Below are positions 8,461 through 17,111 of a DNA stretch of 64,000 bases, in pieces. How positions within the stretch are numbered: the first letter of the stretch is position 1; every line of letters begins with the position of its first letter. The stretch is from Bradyrhizobium sp. NP1 (lineage in GTDB: Bacteria > Pseudomonadota > Alphaproteobacteria > Rhizobiales > Xanthobacteraceae). The notes under the pieces were generated by a model. It was not told where the DNA came from and did not search any database. It worked only from the letters and a program-made list of their open reading frames with translations. The stretch lies in the NCBI RefSeq assembly GCF_030378205.1, contig NZ_CP127385.1, forward strand, positions 6,054,001-6,118,000, read 5' to 3'. The position numbers and the translations under genes were made by a program.

Positions 8461-9537
8461 TTGTCGGAACGACAGCCCATGATCCAAGGCAACGCGACGC
8501 CGTCCACCCGGCTGAGGGTGTTCAAATATCACGCTCTCGGTAACAGCTACCTCGTCGTCGATCCGCGCGACGGCAAGGTGGATGGCTGGTTCGCCGAGCC
8601 TGCCGACGGATCTTTTCGGTGTTCGGCGGCGCTGGCCACGTGGCTTTGCGACCCGTCGCGCGGGATCGGGTCGAACGGCCTGCTGGTCGGGCCAGTCGAG
8701 GTCGCCGAGCCGGATACGTTCGGCCTGTACATCGTCAACTCCGACGGAACGCAGTCGGCCTTCAGCGGCAACGGCATCCGCATCTTCGCGAAATACCTGC
8801 TCGACGCGGGCTATGTCGGCGAGGGCGCCTCGATAGGCGTGCGCACGCTGCTCGATGACCGAACCGAATCCCGAATGGTGGCCCCGGTGCATATTGGCGA
8901 GGCCGAAGACGGCCGTATCGACGTGACCCTGCCCCATGCACCGCAGTTCGGGTCCGACGCCATCGGAGCGGACCACCGGTCGATCATCCCTCTCACCGGC
9001 GACGACAAGGGTCTCTCCTTCACCGTGAAGGCGCTTGCCAGCATCGGCGAGGCGCTGACCGGCGTGCACGAAGCATGGACGGACAGCACGTTCGTCGATA
9101 TCGGCAATCCGCATTGCACCACCTTTGTTCGTGATCCCGCTCACCTCCCCTCGCGGCGGCAGCTTCTTTCCTCGGATGAAGCGCTGCGCGGGATTGCGTT
9201 CCGATCCGATTCCAGCACCACGCGCGTGCCAATCTTCGCGCAGGGCGCGAACCTGCAATGGATCAGGGTTGTCAGCCGGCGCGAGATCGACCTCGTGGTT
9301 TATGAGCGTGGCGAAGGCCCCACGGAAGCCTCGGGATCGAGCGCCTCTGCGGCGGCGTGCGCCGCATGCGCGCGCGGCCTGGTCGATCGGAACATTACGG
9401 TCAACATGCCGGGCGGATCCTTGATGATCCGGATCGTGGCGGATGCTGGGAGCATCGTTTCCGTGACCTTGTCCGGATTTGCCGCCCGGATACTCGAAGC
9501 CTTCGTCGATACGGACGGTCAATGGCCGCCCAGATAG
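8461..9537 (+). CDS. Diaminopimelate-epimerase-fold protein with Ser in place of both catalytic Cys
   Basis: A 358-residue protein of the DapF fold, about 80 residues longer than housekeeping DapF. Both halves of the active site are recognisable, but the proton-transfer cysteines are serines: NSDGTQSAFSGNGIR (Ser102; DapF has CGNG) and ERGEGPTEASGSSASAAA (Ser291; DapF has ACGTG or ACGSG). The oxyanion-hole and backbone motifs GNPHC and the FxKYxALGNSY opening remain. True epimerisation by a Cys pair is therefore unlikely; relatives with altered residues act as isomerases or dehydratases. The TTG start has GGAG upstream; an ATG at 8479 is possible. It is the only plus-strand gene between the two halves of module 1 and overlaps livF tail to tail by 19 bases. 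Confidence 0.8.
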   Translation: MSERQPMIQGNATPSTRLRVFKYHALGNSYLVVDPRDGKVDGWFAEPADGSFRCSAALATWLCDPSRGIGSNGLLVGPVEVAEPDTFGLYIVNSDGTQSAFSGNGIRIFAKYLLDAGYVGEGASIGVRTLLDDRTESRMVAPVHIGEAEDGRIDVTLPHAPQFGSDAIGADHRSIIPLTGDDKGLSFTVKALASIGEALTGVHEAWTDSTFVDIGNPHCTTFVRDPAHLPSRRQLLSSDEALRGIAFRSDSSTTRVPIFAQGANLQWIRVVSRREIDLVVYERGEGPTEASGSSASAAACAACARGLVDRNITVNMPGGSLMIRIVADAGSIVSVTLSGFAARILEAFVDTDGQWPPR

Positions 9538-10226
9538 GCCTCCTGCACGCGACGATCCTCCCGCATGCCCCGCGCACTGTCCTTGAAGGCAACGCTGCCC
9601 AGCTCCAAAACGGCGGCCTCGTCGGCAATCTTGAGCGCTTTCTTGGCGTTCTGCTCAACCAGGAGAATGGTAAGACCTTTTTCCCGGCTCACTTTCGCAA
9701 CCGTGGTAAAGACCTCGGTCACCGCGATCGGCATCAGCCCGACCGACGGCTCGTCCAGCAGCAGCACCTTCGGTCTTGAGAGCATTGCGCGTCCCAGCGC
9801 CAGCAACTGCCCCTCGCCACCCGAAAGCGACTTTGCCGCCTGATCGCGCCTCTTGCCCAGAATCGGAAAGGCATCGCAGATATCCTGCAGCTCCGACTGC
9901 ACCCTTGATCGATCCGACCGGTTGATCGCGCCGATCAGGAGGTTCTCCCGTACGGTCAGGTCCGAAAACAGCCGCCGGCCCTCCGGCACGATCGCAATGC
10001 CGCGCCGGATCCGTTCATGCGTCGCAAGCCGCGAAATGTCCTGGCCGTCGAGGCGTACCGTCCCGGTGGTCGAGACGAGGCCGAGGATACTGCGCAGCAG
10101 CGTGGTCTTTCCCGCTCCGTTGGCGCCAAGCACCGCAAACACGGTGCCCGGTGACATGTTGAGCGTGACGGCGCGAAGTGCCTGAATCCGTCCATAGGAC
10201 GCGCTGAGATTTTCGATCTTAATCAT
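9519..10226 (-). CDS. livF: Branched-chain amino acid type ABC transporter ATP-binding protein (LivF)
   Basis: A 235-residue ATPase with Walker A GANGAGKTTLLR, signature motif SLSGGEGQLLALGRA (GGEGQ where GGQQQ or GEQQ is usual), Walker B KVLLLDEPSVGLMP and a switch His in the VEQNAKK region. Together with LivG it energises the LivHM permease on the cytoplasmic side. Its ATG overlaps the stop of livG as ATGA, so it is translationally coupled and last in the livHMGF operon. Liv systems in catabolic clusters often carry aromatic acids or amides rather than amino acids; the cargo here is unknown. Confidence 0.9.
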   Translation of the reverse strand: MIKIENLSASYGRIQALRAVTLNMSPGTVFAVLGANGAGKTTLLRSILGLVSTTGTVRLDGQDISRLATHERIRRGIAIVPEGRRLFSDLTVRENLLIGAINRSDRSRVQSELQDICDAFPILGKRRDQAAKSLSGGEGQLLALGRAMLSRPKVLLLDEPSVGLMPIAVTEVFTTVAKVSREKGLTILLVEQNAKKALKIADEAAVLELGSVAFKDSARGMREDRRVQEAYLGGH

Positions 10227-10966
10227 CAGTCCTCCGTTCCCAGATAGGCCGAGACCACCGCCTCGTTCAGCCTGATCGCGTCGGGGGTTCCTTCCGCGAT
10301 CTTGTGACCGCGGTCGAGCACGACCAGCCTGTCGCACAGGTTCATCGTGATATGCATGTTGTGCTCGATCAGAAGCACCGTCATGCCGCCAGTCCTGAGT
10401 TCGAGCACGAGTTCGGAGAGCGATTCGGTCTCCTTGTGGCTCAGCCCCGAGAACGACTCGTCGAGCAGCAGGAGCTTCGGCTGCAACGCCAACGCGCGAG
10501 CGATCTCGAGGCGGCGCAGCAGGCCAAGCGGCAGGTTCCGCGCCACCTCGTTCTCCACCGCCAGCAGCCGCGTGCTCGCAAGTATCGCGCGCGCCTTGTC
10601 GAGGTGCTTCTGGCGCTTGCAGAGGCGCAAGGCGCCGGGAAGGCTTCTGCACGGCACCGCGCCCATGCCGGCGAGGACATTGTCGAGCACGCTGAGCTCG
10701 CCAAACGGCCGCACGATCTGGAACGTTCTGCCAATTCCGAGATGGGCGACCCGATGCGGCGGGAGCCCGCCAATGCTGCGGCCGTCGAACGTGATGCTTC
10801 CCGACGACAGTGGGATGGCCCCGCTGACGAGGTTGAAGAATGTGGTCTTTCCGGCCCCGTTCGGGCCGATGACGCCCATGATCTCGCCTTCGGCAACGTC
10901 GAATGTGACCTTGCTGACGGCCGTCAGCCCACCGAAATGCCGGGTCGCCTCATGGATACTGAGCAT
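10226..10966 (-). CDS. livG: Branched-chain amino acid type ABC transporter ATP-binding protein (LivG)
   Basis: A 246-residue ATPase. Walker A is GPNGAGKTTFFN, followed by the LivG-type loop GRTFQIVRPFGELSVLDNVL, and Walker B PKLLLLDESFSGLSHKE, where the usual DEP is DES. The canonical LSGGQ signature is weak: the stretch before Walker B reads LPLGLLRRLEIARALALQ. This loosened signature also occurs in other LivG-like proteins, so it may still be functional. It overlaps livM by 17 bases upstream and livF by 3 bases downstream, showing a tight operon. Confidence 0.88.
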   Translation of the reverse strand: MLSIHEATRHFGGLTAVSKVTFDVAEGEIMGVIGPNGAGKTTFFNLVSGAIPLSSGSITFDGRSIGGLPPHRVAHLGIGRTFQIVRPFGELSVLDNVLAGMGAVPCRSLPGALRLCKRQKHLDKARAILASTRLLAVENEVARNLPLGLLRRLEIARALALQPKLLLLDESFSGLSHKETESLSELVLELRTGGMTVLLIEHNMHITMNLCDRLVVLDRGHKIAEGTPDAIRLNEAVVSAYLGTED

Positions 10967-11873
10967 CGGACACTCCTGCAGGACGAACCAGGGTCGCGCT
11001 CCCCGACATCCTCTGGAACAGCGACCAAAGATAACTGCCGCGGCCGAGCAGGCCGCTGGGCTGATACAGCATCATCAGGATGAGGATCACACCGTTGACG
11101 AGGTTGCGATACTCCTGCACCGCGCGAAACAGTTCGGGCACCGCGGTCAGCACCACCGCACCGAAAATCGCGCCCCGGATGGTGCCGATCCCTCCGAACA
11201 CCAGCATCACCAGGACATAGACCGAAGGCATGAATCCGAAGTCGTAAGGGCTGATGAAGCGCATGAAATGCGCATAGAACACGCCCCCCAGTCCCGCGAG
11301 GCCGCCCCCGATCGCGAATGCATAGAGCTTGAACCTTGCCGGATAGATTCCAATCACGCTGGTGGCGTGTTCGTCTTCACGGATGCTCTCGAGCGCAAGA
11401 CCAAGCCAGGAATTCTTGACGTACCAGCAGATCGCACTCGCGACCGCCAATCCGCACAACGCCAGCAAAAGAAACTGTTCGTTGCCGAGTTGCTGACCGG
11501 CCAGGGCGACCCGTGGAATCTTGCTGATGCCGACCGGCCCGCCGAAATAAGGCAGATAGACCAGCAGCGACTCGAAGACAAATACGAGACCGATGGTCAG
11601 CACGGCCAGGGAATCTTCGCGGACGCGGAGCGCGGGCAGGCCCGTCAGGAGGCCCATCAGCGAAGCCGCTCCAACCGCAAGCGGCATCGCTTCCCAGAAC
11701 GAAAGGCCGGACTGCGTCGTGAGGATCGCCGAAACATAGGCGCCGGTGCCCATGTAGACGCCGATGCCCAGGTTGAACTGGCCCGACAGCCCGGTAATGA
11801 CGTTGAGGCCGAGCGCGACGATACTCCAGACCGTCATGAGCGTCAGCACAGTGACGAGGTAAGCGTCGATCAC
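10950..11873 (-). CDS. livM: Branched-chain amino acid type ABC permease (LivM)
   Basis: A 307-residue permease with about 8-9 membrane helices. The LivM pattern NVITGLSGQFNLGIGVYMGTGAY is present near the N-terminus (seen in pieces NVITGLSGQFNLG and GTGAYVSA), and the cytoplasmic EAA-like loop SIREDEHATSVIGI near residue 180 contacts the ATPases. MVFGGIGTIRGAIFGA marks the later helices. It forms a heteromeric channel with LivH. The stop lies within livG and the start lies 2 bases after the livH stop. Confidence 0.9.
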   Translation of the reverse strand: MIDAYLVTVLTLMTVWSIVALGLNVITGLSGQFNLGIGVYMGTGAYVSAILTTQSGLSFWEAMPLAVGAASLMGLLTGLPALRVREDSLAVLTIGLVFVFESLLVYLPYFGGPVGISKIPRVALAGQQLGNEQFLLLALCGLAVASAICWYVKNSWLGLALESIREDEHATSVIGIYPARFKLYAFAIGGGLAGLGGVFYAHFMRFISPYDFGFMPSVYVLVMLVFGGIGTIRGAIFGAVVLTAVPELFRAVQEYRNLVNGVILILMMLYQPSGLLGRGSYLWSLFQRMSGSATLVRPAGVSDAQYP

Positions 11874-11875
11874 AA

Positions 11876-12748
11876 TCAGGCCCTCTTTCCCATAAGCCCC
11901 TGCGGCCGGATCATGACCAACAGGACCAGCATGAACATGGCGATGCCCTCGCGGGAGAGAGGCACGTCCGAATAGGTGGTGACAAATGTTTCGGCAAAGC
12001 CAAGCACGAACGCCGCAATCACCGCCCCCATCATGTTGCCGAAACCGCCGATGACGATGAGCGCAAGCCCTTTGTAGCCGATCATGTCTCCCATGCTGGG
12101 ATATACGGCGTTGTAGAGCACGCCGACCATGATCGCCCCGAAGGCGGCGACGGCGGAACTGAGGAAGAAGACGGCCTGGATGCTGCGATCGACGTCTATC
12201 CCCATCATCTTCGCAGCTTCAATGTCCTGGGCAACCGCCCTGATCCCGAAGCCGATCCGCGTCTTCTGAACCAGAAGCCAGAGACCGCCGAAAGTCATCG
12301 CGGTTCCCGCTATGATCGCGAAATCGACGCTTGGCGCCGACATGCCTAGGAACCGGATCTCGCCCGCAAGCGCCGGATAGTCGAATGCCAGCTGATATGG
12401 GCCGGCCAGGATGCGGAAAAGATCGGACAGACAGATGAAGATACCGATGCTGGCGATCAGCGCCACGATGCGCGGCTTCGGTATGATCGGGCGATAGACC
12501 ACCCTTTCGATAAGGGCGCCGATCAGACCGGTCAGCAGCATGGATCCGGCAAGCGCAACAAAGAAGCTTCCGGTAAGGTGAAAGAAGTAGAGACCGAGAT
12601 AGGCCCCGGCCGTGTAGACGCCGGCATGCGCGATGTGCAGGATGCGCAGCACGCCATAGATCATCGCAAGGCCGACCGCGATCATCGCGTACACCGAACC
12701 GAGTGCGAGCGCGTTCACGAATTGCTGGCCCAGGGTCGCCCAGCTCAT
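11876..12748 (-). CDS. livH: Branched-chain amino acid type ABC permease (LivH)
   Basis: A 290-residue permease with about 8 helices. Signatures: NALALGSVYAMIAVGLAMIYG at the start (read as ALALGSVYAMIAVGLAM), HIAHAGVYTAGAY, and the EAA-like loop GIRAVAQDIEAAKMMGIDV. The ATG at 12748 follows a strong GGAGGAAGG, whereas an upstream in-frame ATG does not. It is the first gene of livHMGF. A hairpin terminator separates it from the glcG-like gene upstream, so livH may be reached by readthrough or by its own promoter in the short gap. Confidence 0.9.
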   Translation of the reverse strand: MSWATLGQQFVNALALGSVYAMIAVGLAMIYGVLRILHIAHAGVYTAGAYLGLYFFHLTGSFFVALAGSMLLTGLIGALIERVVYRPIIPKPRIVALIASIGIFICLSDLFRILAGPYQLAFDYPALAGEIRFLGMSAPSVDFAIIAGTAMTFGGLWLLVQKTRIGFGIRAVAQDIEAAKMMGIDVDRSIQAVFFLSSAVAAFGAIMVGVLYNAVYPSMGDMIGYKGLALIVIGGFGNMMGAVIAAFVLGFAETFVTTYSDVPLSREGIAMFMLVLLVMIRPQGLMGKRA

Positions 12749-12888
12749 GATGCCTTCCTCCGAAACGCGTTGATTTTTCAATCGGCCGTGGTCACGCGAT
12801 TCAGAACCAACGGCTGGTTGTCAGCGGCAGCGTTTACATGCCGCCAATCCCGACACTGAAGACGTCGACAGCGTCCGGGAGCGGAGCG

Positions 12889-12918
12889 AAAAGGCTGCGC
12901 CTTTCGGCGCAGCCTTTT
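12889..12918 (-). terminator. Hairpin terminator between glcG-like gene and livH
   Basis: A perfect 13-bp inverted repeat, AAAAGGCTGCGCC and GGCGCAGCCTTTT, with a TTTC loop. It begins directly after the stop codon of the GlcG-like gene. The T residues lie within the arm, so it could work in either direction. It probably reduces transcription from the binding-protein/GlcG unit into the permease genes. Confidence 0.75.
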
Positions 12919-12920
12919 CC

Positions 12921-13385
12921 TCATTTCCTGTTGTGCTTCTCGACAACCTTCAGCGCGGCGAGCGCCACCTGGCTATCACCATCGTCCAATCCCGCGGCGC
13001 CAACACCGGACACGCCAATGCCACCGATCACCTTGCCGTCAAGCAGGATCGGATAGCCGCCCTCGAGCGGAATCGCCGCTTCCTGACGCAGATGCCAATA
13101 GCTCGTGGATTTTCCGGATGTGAGGTCATCGTGGAAAATTTTGGTGGGGCGCCGAAACGCGGCGGCGGCGCGCGCCTTCGGCGGCGCCAGATCCGTACTG
13201 CCGAACTGGCCATTGCTCATCCGGTGCAACAGCACGGGATGACCGCCGTCGTCACAGATCGCGATCGTTGCGTTCCACCCCATCTCGGTCGCAAACGCCT
13301 CGCCCGCGGCGGCCATCTCTTTGGCCAGCTCGAGCGTGATGCGCTCACCATAGGGATGCTGATGTGGCACTGGTTTCTTGGACAT
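12921..13385 (-). CDS. GlcG/HbpS-family protein, copy 1
   Basis: A 154-residue protein of the GlcG/HbpS (DUF336) fold. It shows the family core GWNATIAICDDGGHPVLLHR, then KARAAAAFRRPT, and EGGYPILLDGKVIGGIGVSG. Some relatives bind heme (HbpS of Streptomyces), others accompany glycolate, propanediol or purine catabolism genes; a defined reaction is lacking. There is no signal peptide, so it is probably cytoplasmic. AAGGAGT precedes the ATG. It lies between the binding-protein gene and the terminator before livH. A second copy accompanies the second PuuD-like gene, so the pairing is conserved within this window. Confidence 0.85.
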   Translation of the reverse strand: MSKKPVPHQHPYGERITLELAKEMAAAGEAFATEMGWNATIAICDDGGHPVLLHRMSNGQFGSTDLAPPKARAAAAFRRPTKIFHDDLTSGKSTSYWHLRQEAAIPLEGGYPILLDGKVIGGIGVSGVGAAGLDDGDSQVALAALKVVEKHNRK

Positions 13386-13472
13386 GTTCTACTCCTTTTC
13401 GGGTTTTGAGTTGTGCGGATCGGCCTTCGCCGGTCCGGCTTTCGGAAAAATGGACGCGCGCGGATCGTCGGA

Positions 13473-14669
13473 TCACTTGTAGTATTGGTACCAGGGGCGC
13501 GGATCGATCAGCGCGGGATCCTTGACGAACTTGAGCAGCTTGATCTGCTTGCTCGCTCGGTCCCACTGACCAAGCGCGAGCGGCAGGAACGGCTCGCGCA
13601 ACTCCGAGAACGAGACCTCCACACCCGACAGGTTCATGAAGGCCTTGGTTTCGCCGAGCGCCTTGCGAATGCCCTCGCGATCAACGCCGCCCCGCTTGAT
13701 CGCATCGATCATCAGCCTCGTCGCGTCGTACGCCAGCCCGGCTTCGTGCTGAATGACCTGATCGCCATATTCCTTCTGGAAATCGGTCATGAACTGCTTG
13801 GTGAACGGATGCTCGGTGGGCGCAATGAACTCCAGCGTTCCGATGGTGCCGTCGCCGTTCTCGCCAATTCCGTTGAACCAATCGATCTCGTTCAGATCGC
13901 ACCCGACATAGAACTGCGCCTTGGGGAACACGCCCATTTCGGTGCCCTGGCGACCGACCGCCGTCAGTTGCGGCCCGAAGCCGCTCATCAAAACGGCATC
14001 AACCTCTTGGCTCTTGATCTGCGTGAGCATGGCGCGGAACTCGCGCTCGGACGGCGCGAACGCCTTCTTGAACAAGACCTCGCCGCCGAGCTTCTTCAGG
14101 GCCTGTTCGGCTCCATTGACGATTCCGCGTCCGTATTCTTCGTCCTGCATCAGGATCGCGAAACGCTTGTAGCCGCGCTCCTGGATCGCGTGATGGCCCA
14201 TCACCCAACCCTGCACGTCGGCGACGCTCGCCCAACGGAAAACATATTCGTTTCCCCTCACGACGTTGACGGCGTTGGAATACGCAACAATCATCGGCAC
14301 GCGCGCGTCATTGATGACCTGTGCCGCCGCGATGCTCGTGAGGCTCAAGGAGCCATCGACGATCGCGACGACCTTGTCCTGCTCGATCATTTTCCTGGAG
14401 ACGGCGACCGCCTCCGTGCGGTTACCCCGGTCGTCATAGGCGACAAGCTCGATCTTGCGGCCGCCGATTCCGCCGGCTGCGTTCGCCTGCTTGACGGCAA
14501 AGTCGGCGCCCTTTTTTGCCTCCTTCCCGAGGCCGGCAAACGCTTCGGTCAGCGGTCCGAAGAAGCCGATCCGCACGGCGTCTTCAGCGGCGGCGTAGCG
14601 CGGTCCGAGCACCGCAGCAGCGGCCGACATCGCCGTAACGGAAAGAAACTCTCGCTTGGTCAGGTCCAC
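13473..14669 (-). CDS. ABC transporter periplasmic substrate-binding protein (Liv/amide type)
   Basis: A 398-residue type I periplasmic binding protein. The start is taken as GTG 14669 with GGGAGG six bases upstream; this gives the N-terminus VDLTKREFLSVTAMSAAAA, a signal peptide with a KREF start reminiscent of Tat signals but without twin Arg. The mature domain opens with VRIGFFGPLTEAFAGLG and includes GGIGGRKIELVAYDDRGN, both typical of LivJ/AmiC-like folds. It should deliver the cargo to LivHMGF encoded further downstream. The promoter region carries the module 1 motif (14696). Confidence 0.88.
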   Translation of the reverse strand: MDLTKREFLSVTAMSAAAAVLGPRYAAAEDAVRIGFFGPLTEAFAGLGKEAKKGADFAVKQANAAGGIGGRKIELVAYDDRGNRTEAVAVSRKMIEQDKVVAIVDGSLSLTSIAAAQVINDARVPMIVAYSNAVNVVRGNEYVFRWASVADVQGWVMGHHAIQERGYKRFAILMQDEEYGRGIVNGAEQALKKLGGEVLFKKAFAPSEREFRAMLTQIKSQEVDAVLMSGFGPQLTAVGRQGTEMGVFPKAQFYVGCDLNEIDWFNGIGENGDGTIGTLEFIAPTEHPFTKQFMTDFQKEYGDQVIQHEAGLAYDATRLMIDAIKRGGVDREGIRKALGETKAFMNLSGVEVSFSELREPFLPLALGQWDRASKQIKLLKFVKDPALIDPRPWYQYYK

Positions 14670-14695
14670 GAAATCCTCCCACTTGTTCACTTTTT

Positions 14696-14718
14696 ATTAT
14701 TCATGTTTAATTTTACAG
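14696..14718. promoter_or_regulatory. Module 1 operator-like motif, site B
   Basis: The minus strand reads CTGTAAAATTAAACATGAA followed by TAAT. It shares the CTGTAAAAT start and ATGAA spacing with site A upstream of the FAD oxidoreductase. It sits about 30 bases before the binding-protein start, suiting an operator or activator site for a GntR-type regulator. Confidence 0.4.
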
Positions 14719-14738
14719 TGCCGCAAATGACGGCTTTG

Positions 14739-15953
14739 TCAATTGCTTTCTTGGCGGCCGGCCGCACGGCCGTCGAGCCAGGCGCGCAAGACCTGCCGCT
14801 CCTCCGTCGTCATCTCCGTCACGTTCCCTGGGGGCATCGCATTCGACCGCACGGCGACCATGTCAATCAGCGCAGCGTAACGCCGCACCATCTCCGGATC
14901 ATCCAGGATGATGTTCTTTCCTGGCGCTGCGAGACCCGGCCATACCGGTTCTCTGGCGTGGCACATGCTGCACCGGGTCGAAACGATTTCCTGTGCGCGG
15001 CCGAAAGTCGCGGCGGAGCCGGCCGGCGCTTCCTCGGCGCGCGCACCGAGCGAGGAAAGATAGAGGATCGCAAGCATTCCGGCTGCGGTGACCATCCATG
15101 TCCACCACGGGCTCCCCTTTCCGGCATTCCGGGAATTGAAGAAATGGCGGATGATGGGACCGAGCGCCAGCACGATCGCCACGATCAGCCAGTTGTAGCG
15201 CGTGGCATAGAGCAGCGGGTAGTGATTGCTGATCATCAGGAGAATAACCGGCAAGGTGAGATAGTTGTTGTGGATCGAGCGCTGCCGCGCCTTCCTGACC
15301 AGCTCTCCGTCAGCGGGCGTGCCCTTGAGCATGGCTGCGACATTTTTCCGCTGGTTCGGGTGAATGACCGTGAACGCGTTGGCGACCATGAAGGTGCCGA
15401 CGACGGCTCCGACCTGGTTGACGGCGGCGCGCCCGCTCAGCACCTGGGAGAAGGCATAGGCCAAGACCACCAGGAACACGTAGACGATCACCGCCAGGGC
15501 CACTTCGTGCCGGCCAAGCGGGGACCGGCACAACCCGTCATAGATGAACCACAGCACAACCAGGCTGATCAGGCTGAAGATGGCAGCCTGTGCCGGAGAA
15601 AGATCCATCACCGACTTGTCGATCAGGAACAGGTCGGCCTGCATGTAGTACACGACGATCAGCAGCGCGAAGCCCGATAGCCAGGTCACGCGCGATTCCC
15701 AGATGTACCAGGTGAAGACGCTCGGCATGCGCGGCGGCGCCACCGTGTATTTCACCATGTTCCAGAAATTGCCGCCGTGAACCTGCCAGGCTTCGCCCTG
15801 GACGCCCTCGGGCAGATGCGCTCCAGGCACCAGCTTCATGTCGGTCTGCATGAAATAGAAGGAACTGCCGATCCAGGCCATTGCCGCCGTCACATGCACC
15901 CAGCGTGCGATCAGGCTCAACCATTCGGTGATCACCGGGCTCAGTTCGATCAT
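14739..15953 (-). CDS. PuuD-like membrane protein with C-terminal cytochrome c domain, copy 1
   Basis: A 404-residue protein. About eight membrane helices fill residues 10-310, with the family's conserved pieces HVTAAMAWIGSSFYF, WYIWESRVTWLSGFALL, SIHNNYLTLPVI and SNHYPLLYATRYNWLI. The C-terminal about 80 residues form a cytochrome c: heme motif CSMCH (Cys328-His332) and distal Met373 in MPPGN. This is the layout of PuuD, the membrane-bound urate hydroxylase that feeds electrons to the respiratory chain. No other purine gene is nearby, so a different substrate or a pure electron-transfer role is equally possible. The start at 15953 follows GGGAGG. Confidence 0.82.
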   Translation of the reverse strand: MIELSPVITEWLSLIARWVHVTAAMAWIGSSFYFMQTDMKLVPGAHLPEGVQGEAWQVHGGNFWNMVKYTVAPPRMPSVFTWYIWESRVTWLSGFALLIVVYYMQADLFLIDKSVMDLSPAQAAIFSLISLVVLWFIYDGLCRSPLGRHEVALAVIVYVFLVVLAYAFSQVLSGRAAVNQVGAVVGTFMVANAFTVIHPNQRKNVAAMLKGTPADGELVRKARQRSIHNNYLTLPVILLMISNHYPLLYATRYNWLIVAIVLALGPIIRHFFNSRNAGKGSPWWTWMVTAAGMLAILYLSSLGARAEEAPAGSAATFGRAQEIVSTRCSMCHAREPVWPGLAAPGKNIILDDPEMVRRYAALIDMVAVRSNAMPPGNVTEMTTEERQVLRAWLDGRAAGRQESN

Positions 15954-16033
15954 TTTGCCTCCCAGTCGCACTGCGCCAGTGGACGCGTCATGTGGCCGCT
16001 TCGGATCGTTCCGAAGTCGCTCGCTGTCTCGCC

Positions 16034-17047
16034 TCAGAGATCGAGGATCAGCCGGTTGGTCTTGCTGCCGGAGCAGCAGATCATGATCTTGGTGTTCTTC
16101 GCCCGCTCCTCAGCGGTGAGCACGGAGTCACGATGGTCGGGCAATCCGTCGAGAACCGTCGTCATGCACGCGCCGCACACGCCCTCCTCGCACGAGTAAG
16201 GCGCATCAATTCCGGCCCGGACCAACGCGGCCAGTATTGTCTCGCCAGGCGAGACGACGACTTCCTTGCCGGATCGCGCAAGACCGATCGTGAAGCCGCC
16301 TGCCGTGGCGGCCTCGGCTTGCGCGGTAAAATATTCGACGTGAACGCGGTCGGACGGCCAGGAGGCTGCGGCACCTTCGAACGCCTTGAGCATGGGCGCT
16401 GGCCCACAACAGAACGCGTGCGTACCCGCTGGCATCCGACCAAGCAGCGCTTCGATATCGAGTACCGAGCCCGCGTTCTCGTCGTCGAAATGGAATGTGA
16501 CCCCGTCCTCGCCGTCGAGCTCGGCCAGAAACACCGCGTCGGCGCGCGACCGGCAGGCGTAGACGAGCGTGACGGAACGGCCAAGCAAGTTCAGACGCTG
16601 CCACATGCACCAGATCGGTGTGATGCCGATTCCGCCGCCTATCAGCAGCACGTGGGGCGCGTCCTCGACGAGCGGAAAATTATTGCGTGGCGGCGATATC
16701 CTGAACATATCGCCGACGCGGGCCTTGTCGTGCAGAAAGCTCGATCCGCCCCTGCTCTGCGGATCCTTCTTTACGCCGAGCAGATAGGCGGTTGGCGCGT
16801 CATCCGGCTGAATCAGCGAGTATTGCCGGACCAGCCCTCCGGGCAGATGGAGGTCGACGTGGGAACCCGCGACCGCCGGCGGCAGCCGGCCGCCCGCCAT
16901 TCTGCTGAACTCGTAGAGATTGGTATCGCGCGCACCGAAACGGATGCTTGTGAGCCTGACGTCGATGGTGTCTTCGGTTTCGGTCACGCGGTCGGCCATC
17001 GCTGACAGCGACAATTCGACGTCACTGGTTCGGGGAACGAGCAGCAC
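16034..17047 (-). CDS. Phthalate dioxygenase reductase-type oxidoreductase (FMN, NAD, [2Fe-2S])
   Basis: A 337-residue electron-transfer protein. The FMN-binding barrel shows RQYSLIQPDD, the NAD domain LLIGGGIGITPIWCM and CCGPAPML, and the C-terminal plant-type ferredoxin CEEGVCGAC plus a later Cys in MICCSGSK. This is the VanB/PDR domain order. It passes electrons from NAD(P)H to a Rieske oxygenase, surely the one encoded 64 bases upstream in the operon. The GTG start has a strong AAGGAGG five bases before it. Confidence 0.9.
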   Translation of the reverse strand: MLLVPRTSDVELSLSAMADRVTETEDTIDVRLTSIRFGARDTNLYEFSRMAGGRLPPAVAGSHVDLHLPGGLVRQYSLIQPDDAPTAYLLGVKKDPQSRGGSSFLHDKARVGDMFRISPPRNNFPLVEDAPHVLLIGGGIGITPIWCMWQRLNLLGRSVTLVYACRSRADAVFLAELDGEDGVTFHFDDENAGSVLDIEALLGRMPAGTHAFCCGPAPMLKAFEGAAASWPSDRVHVEYFTAQAEAATAGGFTIGLARSGKEVVVSPGETILAALVRAGIDAPYSCEEGVCGACMTTVLDGLPDHRDSVLTAEERAKNTKIMICCSGSKTNRLILDL

Positions 17048-17111
17048 AATTCCTCCTTAGCCCGGAAGAAATCCGGCCAACGAAACACCATGCGAGAATC
17101 TGCGAGATCTC

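Noticed and set aside
9519..10652. Extended LivF start with a 140-residue Arg/Ala-rich N-terminus
   Set aside because: The extension is antisense-like sequence inside livG; ATG 10226 overlapping the livG stop gives a normal-length LivF.
13413..15680. Long plus-strand open frame opposite the binding-protein and PuuD-like genes
   Set aside because: Antisense shadow of two well-supported genes; no motif, and composition rich in Arg, His and Asp.
14739..15953. Calling the PuuD-like protein a urate hydroxylase outright
   Set aside because: No allantoin or other purine genes are present and the second copy is linked to a different Rieske system, so the substrate is left open.
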